From: Rhizoclosmatium globosum | Lineage: Eukaryota; Chytridiomycota; Chytridiomycetes; Chytridiales; Chytriomycetaceae | Assembly: GCA_002104985.1 (NCBI GenBank) | Contig: MCGO01000170.1 | Span: forward strand, 1 to 64,000 | Direction of reading: 5' to 3' | Length of the DNA stretch: 64,000 nucleotides | Position numbers and translations under genes: made by a program | Part shown: one piece after another, positions 10,895-23,400 of the stretch | Position numbering within the stretch: the stretch's first letter is position 1 | Layout: every line of letters starts with the position of its first letter | Notes under the pieces: generated by a model | What the model was told of the DNA's origin: nothing | Seen by the model: the letters and a program-made list of their open reading frames with translations, nothing else | Database searches by the model: none

Positions 10895-13007
10895 TTATGT
10901 ATACACTTTCCAAAACAACCTCCAAGCCTCTTCGCTCTTTCCCTTCCACCGAACACCACCATACACCTCCAATCCCAAAAGTCCAAGAAACACCCACGCG
11001 TCCTTCACAACAACCTGCCCTCGTCCACCAGCAGAAACAACCTCCATCCCAAGCACCATTTCCTCAACCCCAAAACTCATAATTCCCATCACTTTCTCCA
11101 GAATCTCTCGATGCATATACCCAATACACTTAACAAGCGGCTCCACACTCCCAAAACTACGCACCCGATTCTCATCCTCCATACACTCCCTCAAAACCTC
11201 CCACCGAGTCCACAACCCCTCCCTCAACGTTCCAGCCCTCTCCGGCAAAACAGCCCACCACGCAGGATCCATTCGACACGCCAAGAACCAAACACAATCC
11301 CCGCTTCAAACAGCGCATACACAAGCGTCGCGTTCGACGCAATAGGGACCTTCTCCGTATCGCCCCTCCTCGCAACCATATTCAGAAACTCGAGTAACCC
11401 CGCAACCCGATGCGCACCTTCAAACGCGTGCATCACCGCTGTCGCAATGATATCTCGTTGAACCGCACTGATCACCGCAGGATGGCATGACTTTATCCCC
11501 GTAAGATACATTTTCGTTCGATTCAGCATACACTGTGCAGCGTAAAAGTTGAAGTTGATGGGAACTACGTCGACAGCAACCAAATGCGAGAGTTGGTCCA
11601 GAAACAGTGTGTAATCAGATTGTGTGATTGATGAAGGGGATTCTGAGACTAAAAGCGAGTTGACGGCTGAAATGGATGTATGCAGGGAATGGGAGAGAGA
11701 CGAAAGTTGGTCCAACTCGGGAGACCCTAAAAGATGGGATAGTGAATGAGGAACTTGTCTGTAGTGTAGTTTTATGCGCGCAATCAATCGGAATGTGCAA
11801 CAACTGATGAAGAGGGAATCGGCTGGTGGAAATAGAACGACTCCGTCAGAGTCGTATATGACACTCGGAGGCCGCAACCCTTGATCTTGATCAAATTCAA
11901 TTTGACAGGCTTCTTCGGATATAGACTGAGTGAGACGAAGTAGAAAGTCACAGACCCAGAAGAACCGCCTCCGTTCTTCTTTTTCGAATTCTGTCAAATG
12001 GTGGTGCAACAACCATGGTGAATCTTCTGGATCGATATTCAATCGCATTTCTTTTGCCATTTCGAGAGCGCGTAGAAAGAAAGGTTGGCCAAGAGCTGGC
12101 TGTCCTTTCCCTTCATCCGATAGTTAGCCAATTCTACAACTTAGAATCCATTTGTACATACAAAGCGACACGGAAAATATCCAATAGAATGCTTGAGCAG
12201 TTTTAAGTGATGGAATATGAGCGTACTTCATAACAGCCTTCTTTGCACGTCGGTGATACGAAAAGACAACCTCCTCTGACACGGGCGGTCGAACTAAATG
12301 CGCTGAAATAGCCCCAAGTACCAATCTAAACCAATCATCTGTTCAGTAAACAGCATCAAGCCCTACCAGCACAAATACCTCAAAGGCGGAGGCTGATGAA
12401 AGAAAGTCTTCAAAAACTCTTTCAACGGAAGACTCCTCCGAATCAAAAGATTGAAATTCTCCATCATTGCGAACCTGCAGAACAAGGAAAAGTCGTCGAT
12501 TGTTGGAATCAAGTCTTTGTCTTCGAGGCCAAAGAAGTGCGCCGAATCATCGGCGACTTTGAACGGCTCTTCGAACGCGGAAGTGATTCTGTCGAACGCC
12601 GAAGCCGTTGCCGAAGCAGTTGCCGAATCAGGAACGTGGTGGATCGTGGCGATTGTCAGGGCATCGTCGTTGTTGTTGTTTGTGATGCGCCACTGGGCTT
12701 CGAGGTCGACGAGTGCGGCATCCGAGGCGTCGATGATGCGATCGAAGGCGGTGATTGTTGACGAGAGTGTTGAAGAGAGTGTTGACGAGACTGTTGACGA
12801 GACTGTTGAAGAGACACTCGATGGTGGCGTGGTTGAGCTGCGCACCGACTTGTTAAGTGTCTTTGTCTGCTTCGGCTTCGGCTTCTGATCGCACTCGGTT
12901 GACTCGTTCATGCCTTCGCATCGTTCGCAAAAGGGTCCCGAAGAAGAAGGGACACACTTCTTCTTGTCAGTGTAGCAGCGCGTGCACGAGATCCGATGTT
13001 TGCCCAT
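10895..13007 (-). CDS. Zn2Cys6 fungal-type transcription factor
   Basis: A nuclear DNA-binding regulator. ATG 13007 is followed at once by the binuclear zinc cluster C-x2-C-x6-C-x8-C-x2-C-x8-C (SCTRCYTDKKKC ... FCERC ... EC) with basic residues after the second cysteine, the canonical family spacing. A repeat of VSST/LSST units follows (12-nt repeats, about 12,750-12,830). A 53-nt intron links PPPLR to LVLGAISAHLVRP, and a 51-nt intron links FSVSL to WKGQPALGQPFFLRALEMAKEMRL. The long middle region is typical of the fungal-specific regulatory domain (about 500 residues, including EKEERRRFFWVCDFLLRLTQS). A one-base shift near 11,265 leads into the last 130 residues, ending at 10,895. The targets cannot be predicted. 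Confidence 0.85.
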
Positions 13008-13337
13008 CGCTTTCTGCCTCACTCAAAAGCCGCTTTTAGAAAGATTTCATTGGGTTTTTTACAGATTATGATTGGATCATAACTTGATGAAGTAATACGT
13101 TTCCGAAATGTGGTTGGATGCATTCCTTCAGAGGTACATTACGTAAGCAGGTTGTTCATCACTGCCTTCACTTTTATCGACCCAAAAGTGCTCAATATAT
13201 TCAGTTTCTCTGCATTTAGATGATTCTGGTGATACTCCCAATAATGGAAAAGGGCTGACTGAACTTATATCAATGTGAGTTGTTGCTTGATCTTAAAGAC
13301 ATTAAAAGATTCCGGCTCTTTTATTTGCGTAGTTTGG

Positions 13338-14306
13338 TCATTGAGATACAAACTCATAATGAATAGATTCCTGTCCTTGTCGTGGTGTAACCGCTTGTCG
13401 AGGAGTTGCTCTTCCAAGACTCTGTCTACTAGTAAAGTAACTCGGAACAGGACTTCGATAAGACGGTAATCCCGTCAGGTATACAGACCGTCCAAATCGT
13501 GACACATTACTTGGTCTTGCTACAGCACTCATTTCAGGTTCACTTCTGCCATGATCAATAACCAAAATCGCCATCCGAATCCCAAATACCGAGTTCTTAA
13601 TACGTTGCCTCGATATATGATATTTCAGAGATATAGCAGTATCAAGTTGCTCCCACATATCCAGAAGCTCCTCGATTCGCCTGACATACTAATCCAAAAA
13701 CGTGTTAGTCATCCCTTCAAAAACAGCACGCACAAAATAGACACAATCTACCTTTGGATTATGCACGCTCGTCCCCAAATAGTAAGCAGCAATGAGCACG
13801 GGCAGACAACCAACCAGCAGCACTATCCCCCAAACAGACGTAGTCTGCAAAACACCCCCAAACATGAATCCAGCAACACACCCAGCATACAAAAGCGGCA
13901 ATGCAAACCACAATGGAGAATATTCATCCAACCCTTTCACACCAACCAATAACTTGTTAACACTCGCAATCCGCTGCTCAAACACAGAATCCGGCAGTTT
14001 TCCTCTCAAACTTGGTGGGAAAGCATCGCTGAATGCACAAGCCCCGTTTCCAACAACACAAACAACAGAAGCAACAATTCTTGGCGTCTGTACTACTGCC
14101 ACCTGGTCCTGATCCGGGTGTATGGTTGGAAGGACACTGACATGCGACAGTGGACTCTCAACTTCTTCCTCTTCGAATCGTGAGTATCCTCGTTCAACGC
14201 CAAGCGCTCTTCGAATGGCGAATGAGATACGGGGGAGACTTTCTGTGTGAGAGGTTGAAGGAGAGGCGACGGATTCAGGGTATGTGATCTGGTTGATCTG
14301 ATTCAT
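13338..14306 (-). CDS. Two-pass membrane protein, unknown
   Basis: ATG 14306 opens an acidic, proline/serine-containing N-terminus. A central hydrophobic hairpin follows (WFALPLLYAGCVAGFMFGGV and WGIVLLVGCLPVLIAAYYLG), then an intron (gtagat...ggattag, near 13,750-13,687) and a C-terminal exon. That exon has an amphipathic segment (RRIEELLDMWEQLDTAISL) and a basic serine/arginine/proline tail ending at 13,338. Length is about 310 residues. Two helices close together with both ends hydrophilic suggest a membrane hairpin with N- and C-termini on the same side. No family is recognised. Confidence 0.6.
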
Positions 14307-14934
14307 CTTGGAGAAGAGTGTTGGGTGGGAGATGAGAGTTTTGATGAACCAATTTTGAGAGTTTTAACAGCGCGTGCCACAATCGTTCTCTGTCTCTCTC
14401 CATAATCAGAATTATGTCAAGATAAAAATGTTCCCACAAGACTTACATTCGCTTCAAAAGGAAACATTCCATCAACAAATTTAGCATTTGAGAATGAACT
14501 CCATAAACAACACTTGACAAATCAAGAAATTGGAAGTCCTTAATCTTTAGGCTAGAGTCATGCATTTGTTATAGGTGAGATCTTATGAAAATAAGAATTA
14601 TACATACCAGTCCGGAACACCTTGAAAATATGTCATTTTCCTATGGAAGGTTACACTTTTATTAGACTTGATGAACTATTTTCTTTGTTTACCTTTATGA
14701 TCCACCAAAAACTGCTGCCACCCCACCTCATTTCTGAAACAAAACTCTCATACTTGTTAAGTTAGTCACCACCTCTTTAATTCTTACAAGTGTCCCCCAA
14801 CGCTTGTGAAGGAAAAGAATGATAAACTCCGAAAGGAAAAAAACGGTATACACAGCCTCAAAACACAGCCCCACGGCCAAAAACCATCCTCCATCTCCTT
14901 TAGGAAATACCCGCCCCAAAATCTCTGCCCGGAA
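14307..14934. other. Intergenic region between divergent genes
   Basis: About 630 nt between the starts of a minus-strand membrane gene and the plus-strand LRR receptor. Open frames here are short and overlap the start of the receptor gene. AT-rich stretches occur near 14,400-14,700. It presumably carries both promoters, but I see no specific element that I can support. Confidence 0.4.
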
Positions 14935-17900
14935 ATGCATCTGCTGCCACTCATTCTCCTCGCAGGAGCAGCGTCGGCCATTTCAGACTGTGCGCGAGCG
15001 AACATTGCCTGGCCGACTGTGTTTACGGACGTTGATGGCCTGTCTACAAATGCTTGTTGCACCAATAATAGAGGCGTAGACTGCGGGTTTTCTGATAAAG
15101 AAGAGGGTGTCGGAAGGAGCTGTAGAATCCAATGTGATGAGAATGGCTTTATTACTTCAATGTGAGTGTGGGTGTGAGTGTGCGGTGGAAGAGTATTGAG
15201 ACCTTGTCTAGCCACCTTCAAAACATTCACCTGTCTACATCCACTGTGCCAGACTTCTCAATGCTTACCAAGTTGACATATTTGTAAGTTAGCGGAGCTC
15301 TGTGCAAACAGGATCTTAATTTGAGTTTGACAGGGACATCTCCATGAATACTGCTTTGATTGGATCCATACCACAAAATCTTCCACCAGCGCTTAAGACC
15401 TTGTAAGTTTTACTAGAAAAGTCTTTGCGATACTCACAGCTCCTCCCTCAAAGACATATGAATGGCTGTAAAATAACAGGACCTATCCCACCACTCCCTG
15501 CATCACTGACTGACATGTAAGCAAACAGCGTCCTCCAAGTCAAGCATTAATAATTTGTACACAGTAACCTGTCATATAACCAACTCTCTGGCTCCATTCC
15601 CGCTCTTCCAGCCAATCTCAATGCCCTCAGCCTCAACAACAATCAACTTGGAGGTTCCATTCCAGCGCTACCTCCTAGCTTGAAAGTCTTGAGTCTACGG
15701 GATAACAGATTCGAAGGATCACTTCCGTCACTCCCAAACTCGCTGACTTCATTGTAAAGCCCAAATACTTTTTTTGCTTATTTAATATTTAATTGACCCA
15801 TGTGTAACGCATAGGGAGCTCCAAAATAACCATCTATCGGGATTTATCCCAACGCCGTTTAACTTTAAACCACAGTTGAGTTTTAGCCAACAACCAACTG
15901 TCACCATTTATTCACCCCTTCTACAATAGAGTCTTTGACGAAAACTGCTTCGTGAATGCAATCAATCTTGGGTCCACTAACAAAAAAGGCTGCCGAAACG
16001 CGATTATGACAGTCCCAATAAACGGCCCAACAACAACCAACATCTGAAGAGACGTGATCCTCCCCATTTCCGTGGACGACCCAGTACTCGTGACAACTAC
16101 CACCCAACATCGAAACGTGATTCTTCCAATCACCGTAGACGACCCTGTACCTGTCACCACGACAACTGACAACATAAACGTGATCCTTCCAATTTCTCTG
16201 GACCCTGGACCCGCGACCACCACCACTGAACATCGAAACGTGATTCTCCCAATCACCGTGGAAGACCCAATCGCAACCACAACTCGTGGAAACGTCATTC
16301 TCCCAATTACTGGTGATATACCTACCACCACCTCTAAAACAACGACTAATGTCGACCTCATACAAACTACCACAACCGCGAATCTCATTGTTCTGCCGAT
16401 TTCGACCTCATCAGGTGCATTGCCAATTACAACGACTTCGACAGCAAATAACCCAAATCCAGACCCAGGCCAACCAACGAATTCGCCTCCACCGCCAGCA
16501 CAGACGCAAAGATCGTTGTTTGAAATCGCGTCGTCGATTGCAGCTGGCCCAATTCCAACTTTCGTCGCTCTCTCTCCAGTTGCAGACACCACGGCTTCGA
16601 CGTTACTCGCGAATGTTCAGTCGATCACTCCAACTTTTTATGCTATTGATAACTCTGCTTTGCGAAACTCGTTGGGATCTATCGGGTCGAATCTTGCCCA
16701 AAACGAGCCTTTCAAGTTCTTGACGCCTCGATTCCCATCGTCTTCAAGTTCCGGTTCTAACGGAGGATTTATCGCGATCGGATCTACCTCATTCACGGTA
16801 AGTCGACTTATTTAAATTATATAGACATTTCATCTGACCTTTTACCAGCTCGGCGCCATCACGCCAGGCTCACAAGCTTCAACTCTTGCCAAAGACATCT
16901 CATCCACATCTCTTCCAAGCTATAAAGAATTCTATTACACCATCCCATCAACTCTCTCAACCCCATGGATCGCAATCACATACCTCCCAATCTCACCACC
17001 AACCCTCCTCCTCCAAGCAAACGCAGACAACAACCTCCTCTTCTTCCAAACAATCCAAGTCTCCGGTCCAGGCACATCACTCACGCTCATCACAGGCTCA
17101 ACCCCACTCTCCCTGCAAACAGATCCAAACATCCCACGTCTCCCAACGGGAGAGCCAGCGTACAGAGACGACGACTTTTTGCGAAACGCGACTGCGATTG
17201 TGACGAGAGTACCAAAGTGTGCTGTTGCGTGCAGTGCGCAGGTTCCCGGATTTACTGCGTTCGTGGGAAACCAGATTTGGCAGGGTTGGATAACATTTGT
17301 CAGACTTTGAGCTCAAGTGTGCTTGACGCGTTCACAGCGTGTGTAGCTTCAACAGCGGCATGTACACCCGACGATGTTACACTCGCGTCTCAATTCGTAA
17401 GTCTTACGCTTTCAATTCCTTTTAGTAACTAAAATACCTGAATAGACAACCCTCTTCCCACCCATCTGCAAACAATACACCCAACCAGCACCCACAGTCA
17501 AAACCGTAGACCAAACCCTCACAATCACATTCGCGCCGTCGACAAACGTCAGCCTCGTATTCTTCGAGTTCAACATCACAGACGCGTCCGGAAACCCACT
17601 CCCATACAAATCCCTTCCAGGCACATCTCCAGAGTCTCTTGGAACAGTGCAATTTAAGTTCCAGACATGTGATCCTGTGAAAGTCACAATGAAGTACGGT
17701 CTCTGCGAGGGTGCCGTTGTCGCTGCGAATCAGTGTTCGGGACAGGTTACGGGACACTTTAAGCAACAAGATATCGACCCTACAAAAGTTGTTGGAAGCG
17801 GGTTTTATGGCCAGAAGTGTGGAACTTCTGCGTCGATTCCAGTCACGAACCCAGGAAGTGAGAGCGGCAGTTTGAGCACCGGTGTTTTGATTGGCGGTAT

Positions 17901-18474
17901 CGGAGGCGCGATTGCCGCGATACTTTGCGTCAGTGGAGCCGTATACGCATACCGCAAAAAGCAATCCATCTCTCCCCAACAAACTCTCTTTGACAACCAC
18001 TCAATCAAAAAGAACCCACAAACGCCACTCCCACCACAAACGCTCATCAAAAAGGAAACCCACCTAAGAAGCCTCGAAAGCCCCTCCGAATTCTCTCTCC
18101 AAGAATCAGTCACAGTCTACCGCCTCCCCGAAAAGCAAAACCAACTCTTTGCTCCGATGCGGCAAGCTTCCCCTGGGCCATCCACCTTCCTCCCAACAAA
18201 GAAAGAGTCACTCACATTTTCGATTGAAGACCCGAAGCCTGTTATTGATAACGTTGATGAATGGACAGTGGAAGATGTTGCGAACTGGGTGCTTACAAAC
18301 CACGGCGGCCGTGCGACAGCTCGACGCGTTCAAGAAGAGGAAATTGATGGAAAGGCGTTGTTGCTTGTTGACGTGAACGAATTCGCGAGTTCCGTGCCGG
18401 CACGGGAGTGGGATATGTTTAGAAAGCAGGTTGTTGAGTTGCAGAGTGGAAGGGAGGCGCTGCCAGCGTATTAA
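14935..18474 (+). CDS. LRR receptor-like protein with shared ectodomain, one TM helix and C-terminal SAM domain
   Basis: ATG 14935 starts a signal peptide (LLPLILLAGAASA). A cysteine-containing cap is followed by about seven plant-like LRRs (pattern LxGSIPxLPxxLxxLxLxxNxL), cut by several phase-2 introns. A short cysteine segment (ENCF...KKGCR) and a Thr/Pro-rich repeat stalk come next. The roughly 550-residue ectodomain contains VPKCAVACSAQVPGF, VTMKYGLCEGA and IDPTKVVGSGFYGQKC, all also present in the two genes at 20418 and 24319. A transmembrane helix follows (VLIGGIGGAIAAILCVSGAVYAY), then a cytoplasmic tail with a SAM domain (EWTVEDVANWVL ... EIDGKALLLVDVNEF) to the stop at 18474. An in-frame TGA at 16045 and a one-base shift near 17,270 interrupt the frame. 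SAM domains mediate oligomerisation, so signalling by clustering is a reasonable inference. The ligand is unknown. Confidence 0.8.
16030..16310 (+). repeat. Tandem coding repeat, about 60-66 nt per unit (VILPI stalk)
   Basis: Four to six degenerate copies of a unit encoding Thr4-x-x-R/I-N-V-I-L-P-I-[ST]-V-[DE]-D-P form the stalk between the LRR part and the shared ectodomain. Unit copies keep the nucleotide string close to AACGTGATTCTTCCAATC. Such Thr/Pro-rich stalks are usually O-glycosylated in fungi. The first unit contains the in-frame TGA. Confidence 0.75.
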
Positions 18475-18595
18475 CCCGTTATCTCTCATTGTGTTGTGTC
18501 TTTTTTTGTAGATTCATAGAAATAGTTATAAACGCTTTTGTATGCAAAATGTATTTCTAAATGATATAATATCCCATGAGTGTGACGTGTTGCGT

Positions 18596-19983
18596 TCAAC
18601 ACAAGTCCTCGTCACCAACCTTTCCCAATTTACTAGATGCAATTGGTTTCTTGTTACCCAATCCATCCAAAGCATCCGCACCCAACTCCTCTTCCACTGC
18701 AAGCTCTTCATCGGCATGCGTCTCCACATTTCCAGGTAAGGGCGACCCCTTCCCAGATCCTCCCCCAAGTCCAAACGGCAACGCAACTCCACCCGCCAAT
18801 CGACTAAACCTCTTTTTGATACCCATATCCGGCACTCGACTAGTCACCCCACTCACAACACCACCCAACTTTTCCAAAACAACTTCGCCAGTCGTCCCCG
18901 CCCCAAACACACTCCTCTGCCACTCTCGGCCACAGCTTTAATAGTCTCCGTCTGTTCCTTAATGATATCATCCATAATCCCCATCAAAGAATTCGTCTGT
19001 CTTTGCAGAGAGGTAGTAAACGTGTGCGTGTAAATGTATGGCAGGGATTCAATCTTCGTGTCCAAGTCCTGAAGTTTCTCAAGAAGCTCTGCAGTGCCCG
19101 CATGAGTCAAAGAGTCAGGTTGGATTGGTGTGGGAGAGGCAGAGGAAGTCGCAGAAAGTTGAGTAGCCAGGAGTTGCTGATGCACGAGGATTTGTTCAAG
19201 GCGTTCAAGGACAGGTGAGGGAACCTTTTCAGCAAGAGTTGAGGAGGACTTGTCGATTGAGTCAAGGCGGGATTGCATTGTTTCGAGAAGGGTTTGGATA
19301 TGGGCCATTGCAAGTGTTGGATCAGGTGATTGTGATTGTGGTGGGGGTTGTGGTTGTTGGTGTGTGATTGAGGAGAGCCGTTCGAGGCGGTCTGCGATGG
19401 CTTCAAAGGGTGCAGTATCGACTGGAGCAGCAGTACTAGTAGTAGTAGCACTAGTAGTACCAGTTGGCACACTAATCAGGGCAGAAAGACCCTCCAATCG
19501 CTGTGCAATCCCATTTAAGGCAATTGACTGAACAGAGTTACTCGCCACAGCCGCTGCATCCACCTTCGCCTCAAGCAGCGCAACCTTTCGTTCCACGTTT
19601 TCAAGTCGATACGAAATAGACGAGACAGTTGTGAGCAGCGTTGCGAGAAGGGACGACTGGGTCTCGCCCTGCTTCAAAAGCTGCGAAAGAAGGTCGTTTG
19701 TTGCATCGTTTGCACTTGGATTGGGATTTGGATTTGGTAAAGGAGACTTATCCTGCTTTTCTTGGGGGACTTCGTAGAAGGTGGGAGCGTGCGTGATCAC
19801 CTTGGGTATTGGTGTTGTCTCTTCTTCTCTTAAAGTGATCTCGTTGATCTTGTTGGCGTGGTCATACGAGTAGCATCCCCCTTCATGGCCCTGTCGGCAC
19901 AGGTACGAGTAGCATTGACTGGATTCAGTGGCAAGGAGGTCGCCGAGGATCTCGCTTGATGAAAGAGTGGTGTCAGGATCCAT
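18596..19983 (-). CDS. Coiled-coil protein with C-terminal PDMGI motif
   Basis: ATG 19983 starts about 455 residues. The N-terminus has a short cysteine/histidine cluster (SQCYSYLCRQGHEGGC), then a linker. Long heptad-rich segments follow, with repeated elements such as IAQRLEGLSALI, IADRLERLSSI and VLERLEQILVHQQ. The distal coil reads TSLQRQTNSLMGIMDDIIKE then QTETIKAVAE. A one-base shift near 18,905 leads to the tail with VPDMGIKKRFSRLAGGV and a glycine-rich, acidic end at 18,596. Distal coil and motif match the genes at 33905 and 35677. A cytoskeletal or scaffold role is likely by analogy with the coronin tail, but unproven. It faces the gene at 20418 across a divergent promoter. Confidence 0.72.
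18793..18838 (-). other. PDMGI motif, coiled-coil protein 1
   Basis: Encodes VPDMGIKKRFSRLAG, the same short C-terminal motif as in the coronin-like gene and the two coiled-coil genes at 33.9-36.8 kb. It sits directly after the coiled coil in each case. Confidence 0.65.
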
Positions 19984-20417
19984 TATTGCACGTGTCTTTT
20001 CGCCCCTTTAAATTAGTTTTTTAATTTGCACAAGGCCGGAAAAAGTAAAGATATCTCTGGTTTGGTTACTGTGTCTTATGTTTTGCAGTTCTTGACCTTG
20101 CTACAATTTACTACTCAATGGTTCAATAATTGAATTACTACGAGACAATTTCTCGGAATTCTCGGCACCAGCAGCTGTATTTAGTTTTCTTTTTGCTGGC
20201 ATTATTTTTAATCTCGTTGATTGATGCGATCTGTCATTCACTATTAAGCAATCCTTCTGGGTCTATCCCTTTCGTCCAATACATCTCTTTTTTAGTTTCT
20301 TAGGTAAATAAATTAATATGGTGATTTAAGCATGTCTTTGCCACAAGCGGACATTCAATTTTTGTCAACAGAGGCGGTTGTGGCTGTGTCAAAGAAGAAC
20401 CTCTCAAACAAAACACA
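19984..20417. promoter_or_regulatory. Divergent promoter region
   Basis: 434 nt between two ATGs on opposite strands. AT-rich sequence near 20,000-20,050 and 20,290-20,330 could hold core promoter elements for each side. There is no clear TATA box or operator that I can defend, and no convincing gene lies here. Confidence 0.35.
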
Positions 20418-23400
20418 ATGCTTCTCCTCATACCCTTGGCACTGGCCCCATCCCTCGTCACAGCAATAGCGCTCGGAGGCGCCTGCACAGATTCAAACCA
20501 AAATCAAATCGGAACATGTGATCCGGGATATTCGGGAACCATTGTCTGTCGAGCCCCATCCAACTGTAATCCCTCCGGCAATACAACATGTCCCAATATT
20601 TGTGGATACGGCTCGTGCGCACTGATTGGATACATTCCAGGCGGTGCGAACTGGAATGCCTGTGTGGTAAGGATTGAGTGAGACAAATATAAGGATTATA
20701 ACCCGCATTTTAAAAAACAGGTCGCCAACAATGTCACCTTCGGCGGCGCATGTGTTGCGAATTCCAACTGCCAAAACTACAATCCAATCAGTAACATTGA
20801 TTGCAACGCCAACAAGTGTTGCTGTCTCTCCCCATATGTTGAAAACATTCAAACTAATCTATGCGAGGTAATTGACCTTCCCGCATAACGTTTATTTGTT
20901 TTGATTAATATAATTCACAAGGAACCAACTGATGTGCTTCCAGGGGACGGATGTGTCCAAACCTCAAACTGTGCAAATGTTCTTTTGGGATCTCAAACCT
21001 GCGACGCTGGAACATGTGCGTTGACTTGTGCTGGAAACTATGTAAAAAGTCTTGATGGAAAAAGCTGTGTGGTAAAGATAGTTTCTGGAAATGCCAAGAA
21101 AAATAACCGAAAAGCAATAGGAACCTGCTGGTCTTTCATATGGCCAACCTTGTGTTTCTAATGGGAACTGCAATGTTACCAATGGATCAGGTTTATGTGC
21201 CAGCCTTCCTGGTGGAAACACGACTGTTTGTTCTATTCAAAGCTGTTCTGTAAACTATGTTCTTAGTGGCGACAAAAAGTCTTGTATTGTGAGTTTATGA
21301 TCCCAATAATACCTAAAAATTTATTAACACATTATTCTAATAGGAGCAAAATAACGTTGGTCAAAGCTGTGTGTCCGATGGCGATTGTAATGTCCAGCAG
21401 GGAAACGGAGAATGTATTAGCGGAAAATGTTCCTTGAAAGACTGTATCGATAATTACGTTCCAAACAGCAATAGTACTCGTTGTGTGGTAGGTTTAAAAA
21501 CGTTGTTCTCAGATCGATTTAATCCTATAAAGGAACCAACCAACGTGGCTCCACTCCAACCTTGCGTGAGCAATGTAAACTGTGCTCCTATTTCGAATGG
21601 AACCGTATGGTGCTCTTATGGAACATGTACTGCCAACATCTGTGACCCAGGCTATGTCAAGAGCAACGATTTTGGTTCCTGCTTGGAGAGAACAAACGCG
21701 GCATTGGGTGAAGCGTGTGTAAAAACAAGTAGCTGTTTCAAAAACATGAACGGAACCACAACATGTTCGCTCGATCAATCAAAAGGATACAATGTCTGCC
21801 AGTACTCAAGCTGTGACAACGGATACACGATTGGAAACAACAACACGACTTGCACAGTTAAGCCCCTCCCCTCCTCTATCAAATTAAACCCTAACTCCAC
21901 ACCGAAGCTCTCCACAAACGTCGGAATAGGAAAACCTTGTTCAACAACCTCATCCTGCGCCCCAGGCACAAACGGAACAATCAGCTGCACACAACCCCAA
22001 ACCTCATCCCAAACCCAACAACTCCCCACACTCTGTCTCTACACGTCCTGTTCCCCCAACTTCTCTCTCCGCCAAGACCAGACCGCATGCACACCCAACA
22101 GCGGCCTCCCGGACGCGAACAAGAACCTCGGGAACCAGATCGCGTCGTTGCAAGGGACAAAAGTTTCTGCGGAGGCGGGTTACTCCTTTCGCGTGATTTC
22201 ACAAAGTTTGTTCCGGAGAATTATATTTATGATCCGACGGGGCTTGCGTTTTATCAAGTTGATGTTTCGGTTGCGGGTGGGAGTAATTATTCGTTTTATG
22301 CGACGCCGTTGGTTGCGTCGCAGAATGGGTTGGATGGAGCTATGGTTGCAATTAGTTCGAGTGTGTATGATGTATGTTCTGTCTTGATGTTTTCTTCTGG
22401 TTTACTTACGTTCCTTCTTTCTGTCATTAGTTCACGACTGTTCTTGCTCCGATTAATGGCGGATCCGTCGCGTTAAGCATTCAATCCAAGCTGTCCAACG
22501 GGTTTGTTGAACTTTTCTACACTGCAAGCAGCACAATTCAAGCGGTTTGGGTTACGATTACATTGGCCGCTGACGAGTCTTCAGTCATGGTTCAAGTGAA
22601 CTCTGGAAAGCAGGTTCTCTTCTTGAATAATATTCAATTGAGCAAGAAACTGGTTCTTGCCAGAGCTCCCGGTGCGACATTCACGGTCGCCAGTGGATCC
22701 GCTGCTCTCAGTCCGATTGTTCATCTTGGCGGAGGTGATGGAAAAGTTGTCACGTTGACGGATAACCAGTACGCAAACAATGCATCCATTATTCTCCAAC
22801 AGCTACCTACATGCGCGGCATCATGCCTTTCGAAGGTAACTTGTGATATTTTGATTGGTTCATTCTCATATACTGTACCCAAACAGATTCCTGGGATCCA
22901 ACAATTCCAAAACACTCCCTCCACATCCACCCTCACCTCAACCTGCCTCAACATAACCCCTCAATCTCTCTCCGCCTACACAACCTGCATCTCAACCTCC
23001 AACTGCGCAACCCAAGACCTCCCCCCCGCAAAATCATTCCCCACCCAATTCGGCCCCCTCTGCAAAGTATACACCCAACCCTCCCCAACAATCACCTTCT
23101 CCCAAAACAAAATAATCACAAACTTCACGCTCCCAGAATCCCTCACAATCCTACCCACGAAATACGACATCTCAATCGTCGACTCCAAAAACCGCACCAT
23201 TGCAGGAACAAAGTTCACAGACTTTTCACAACGCCGTCGGGACATCACATCGTTCACTACAGACTTCACGTTCCCAGATTGTAACCCCGTAACGCCATAC
23301 GTGAAGTACGCGTACACGGGGCAATGCGATTCCGCGCTTGTTCAAGACTGTCCCGATTTCACAAAGGGCCACTTAAAGTCCAACGAGATTGATCCGACAA

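Noticed and set aside
15160..15195. GT-rich microsatellite (gtgagtgtgggtgtgagtgtg)
   Set aside because: It is the 5' part of the first LRR intron and too short and irregular to report as a separate repeat.
16045..16047. TGA read as a sense codon (alternative genetic code)
   Set aside because: TGA acts as an ordinary stop elsewhere in the window (for example the RING gene at 42422 and the family 2 reading frames), and other genes show no in-frame TGA needing decoding.
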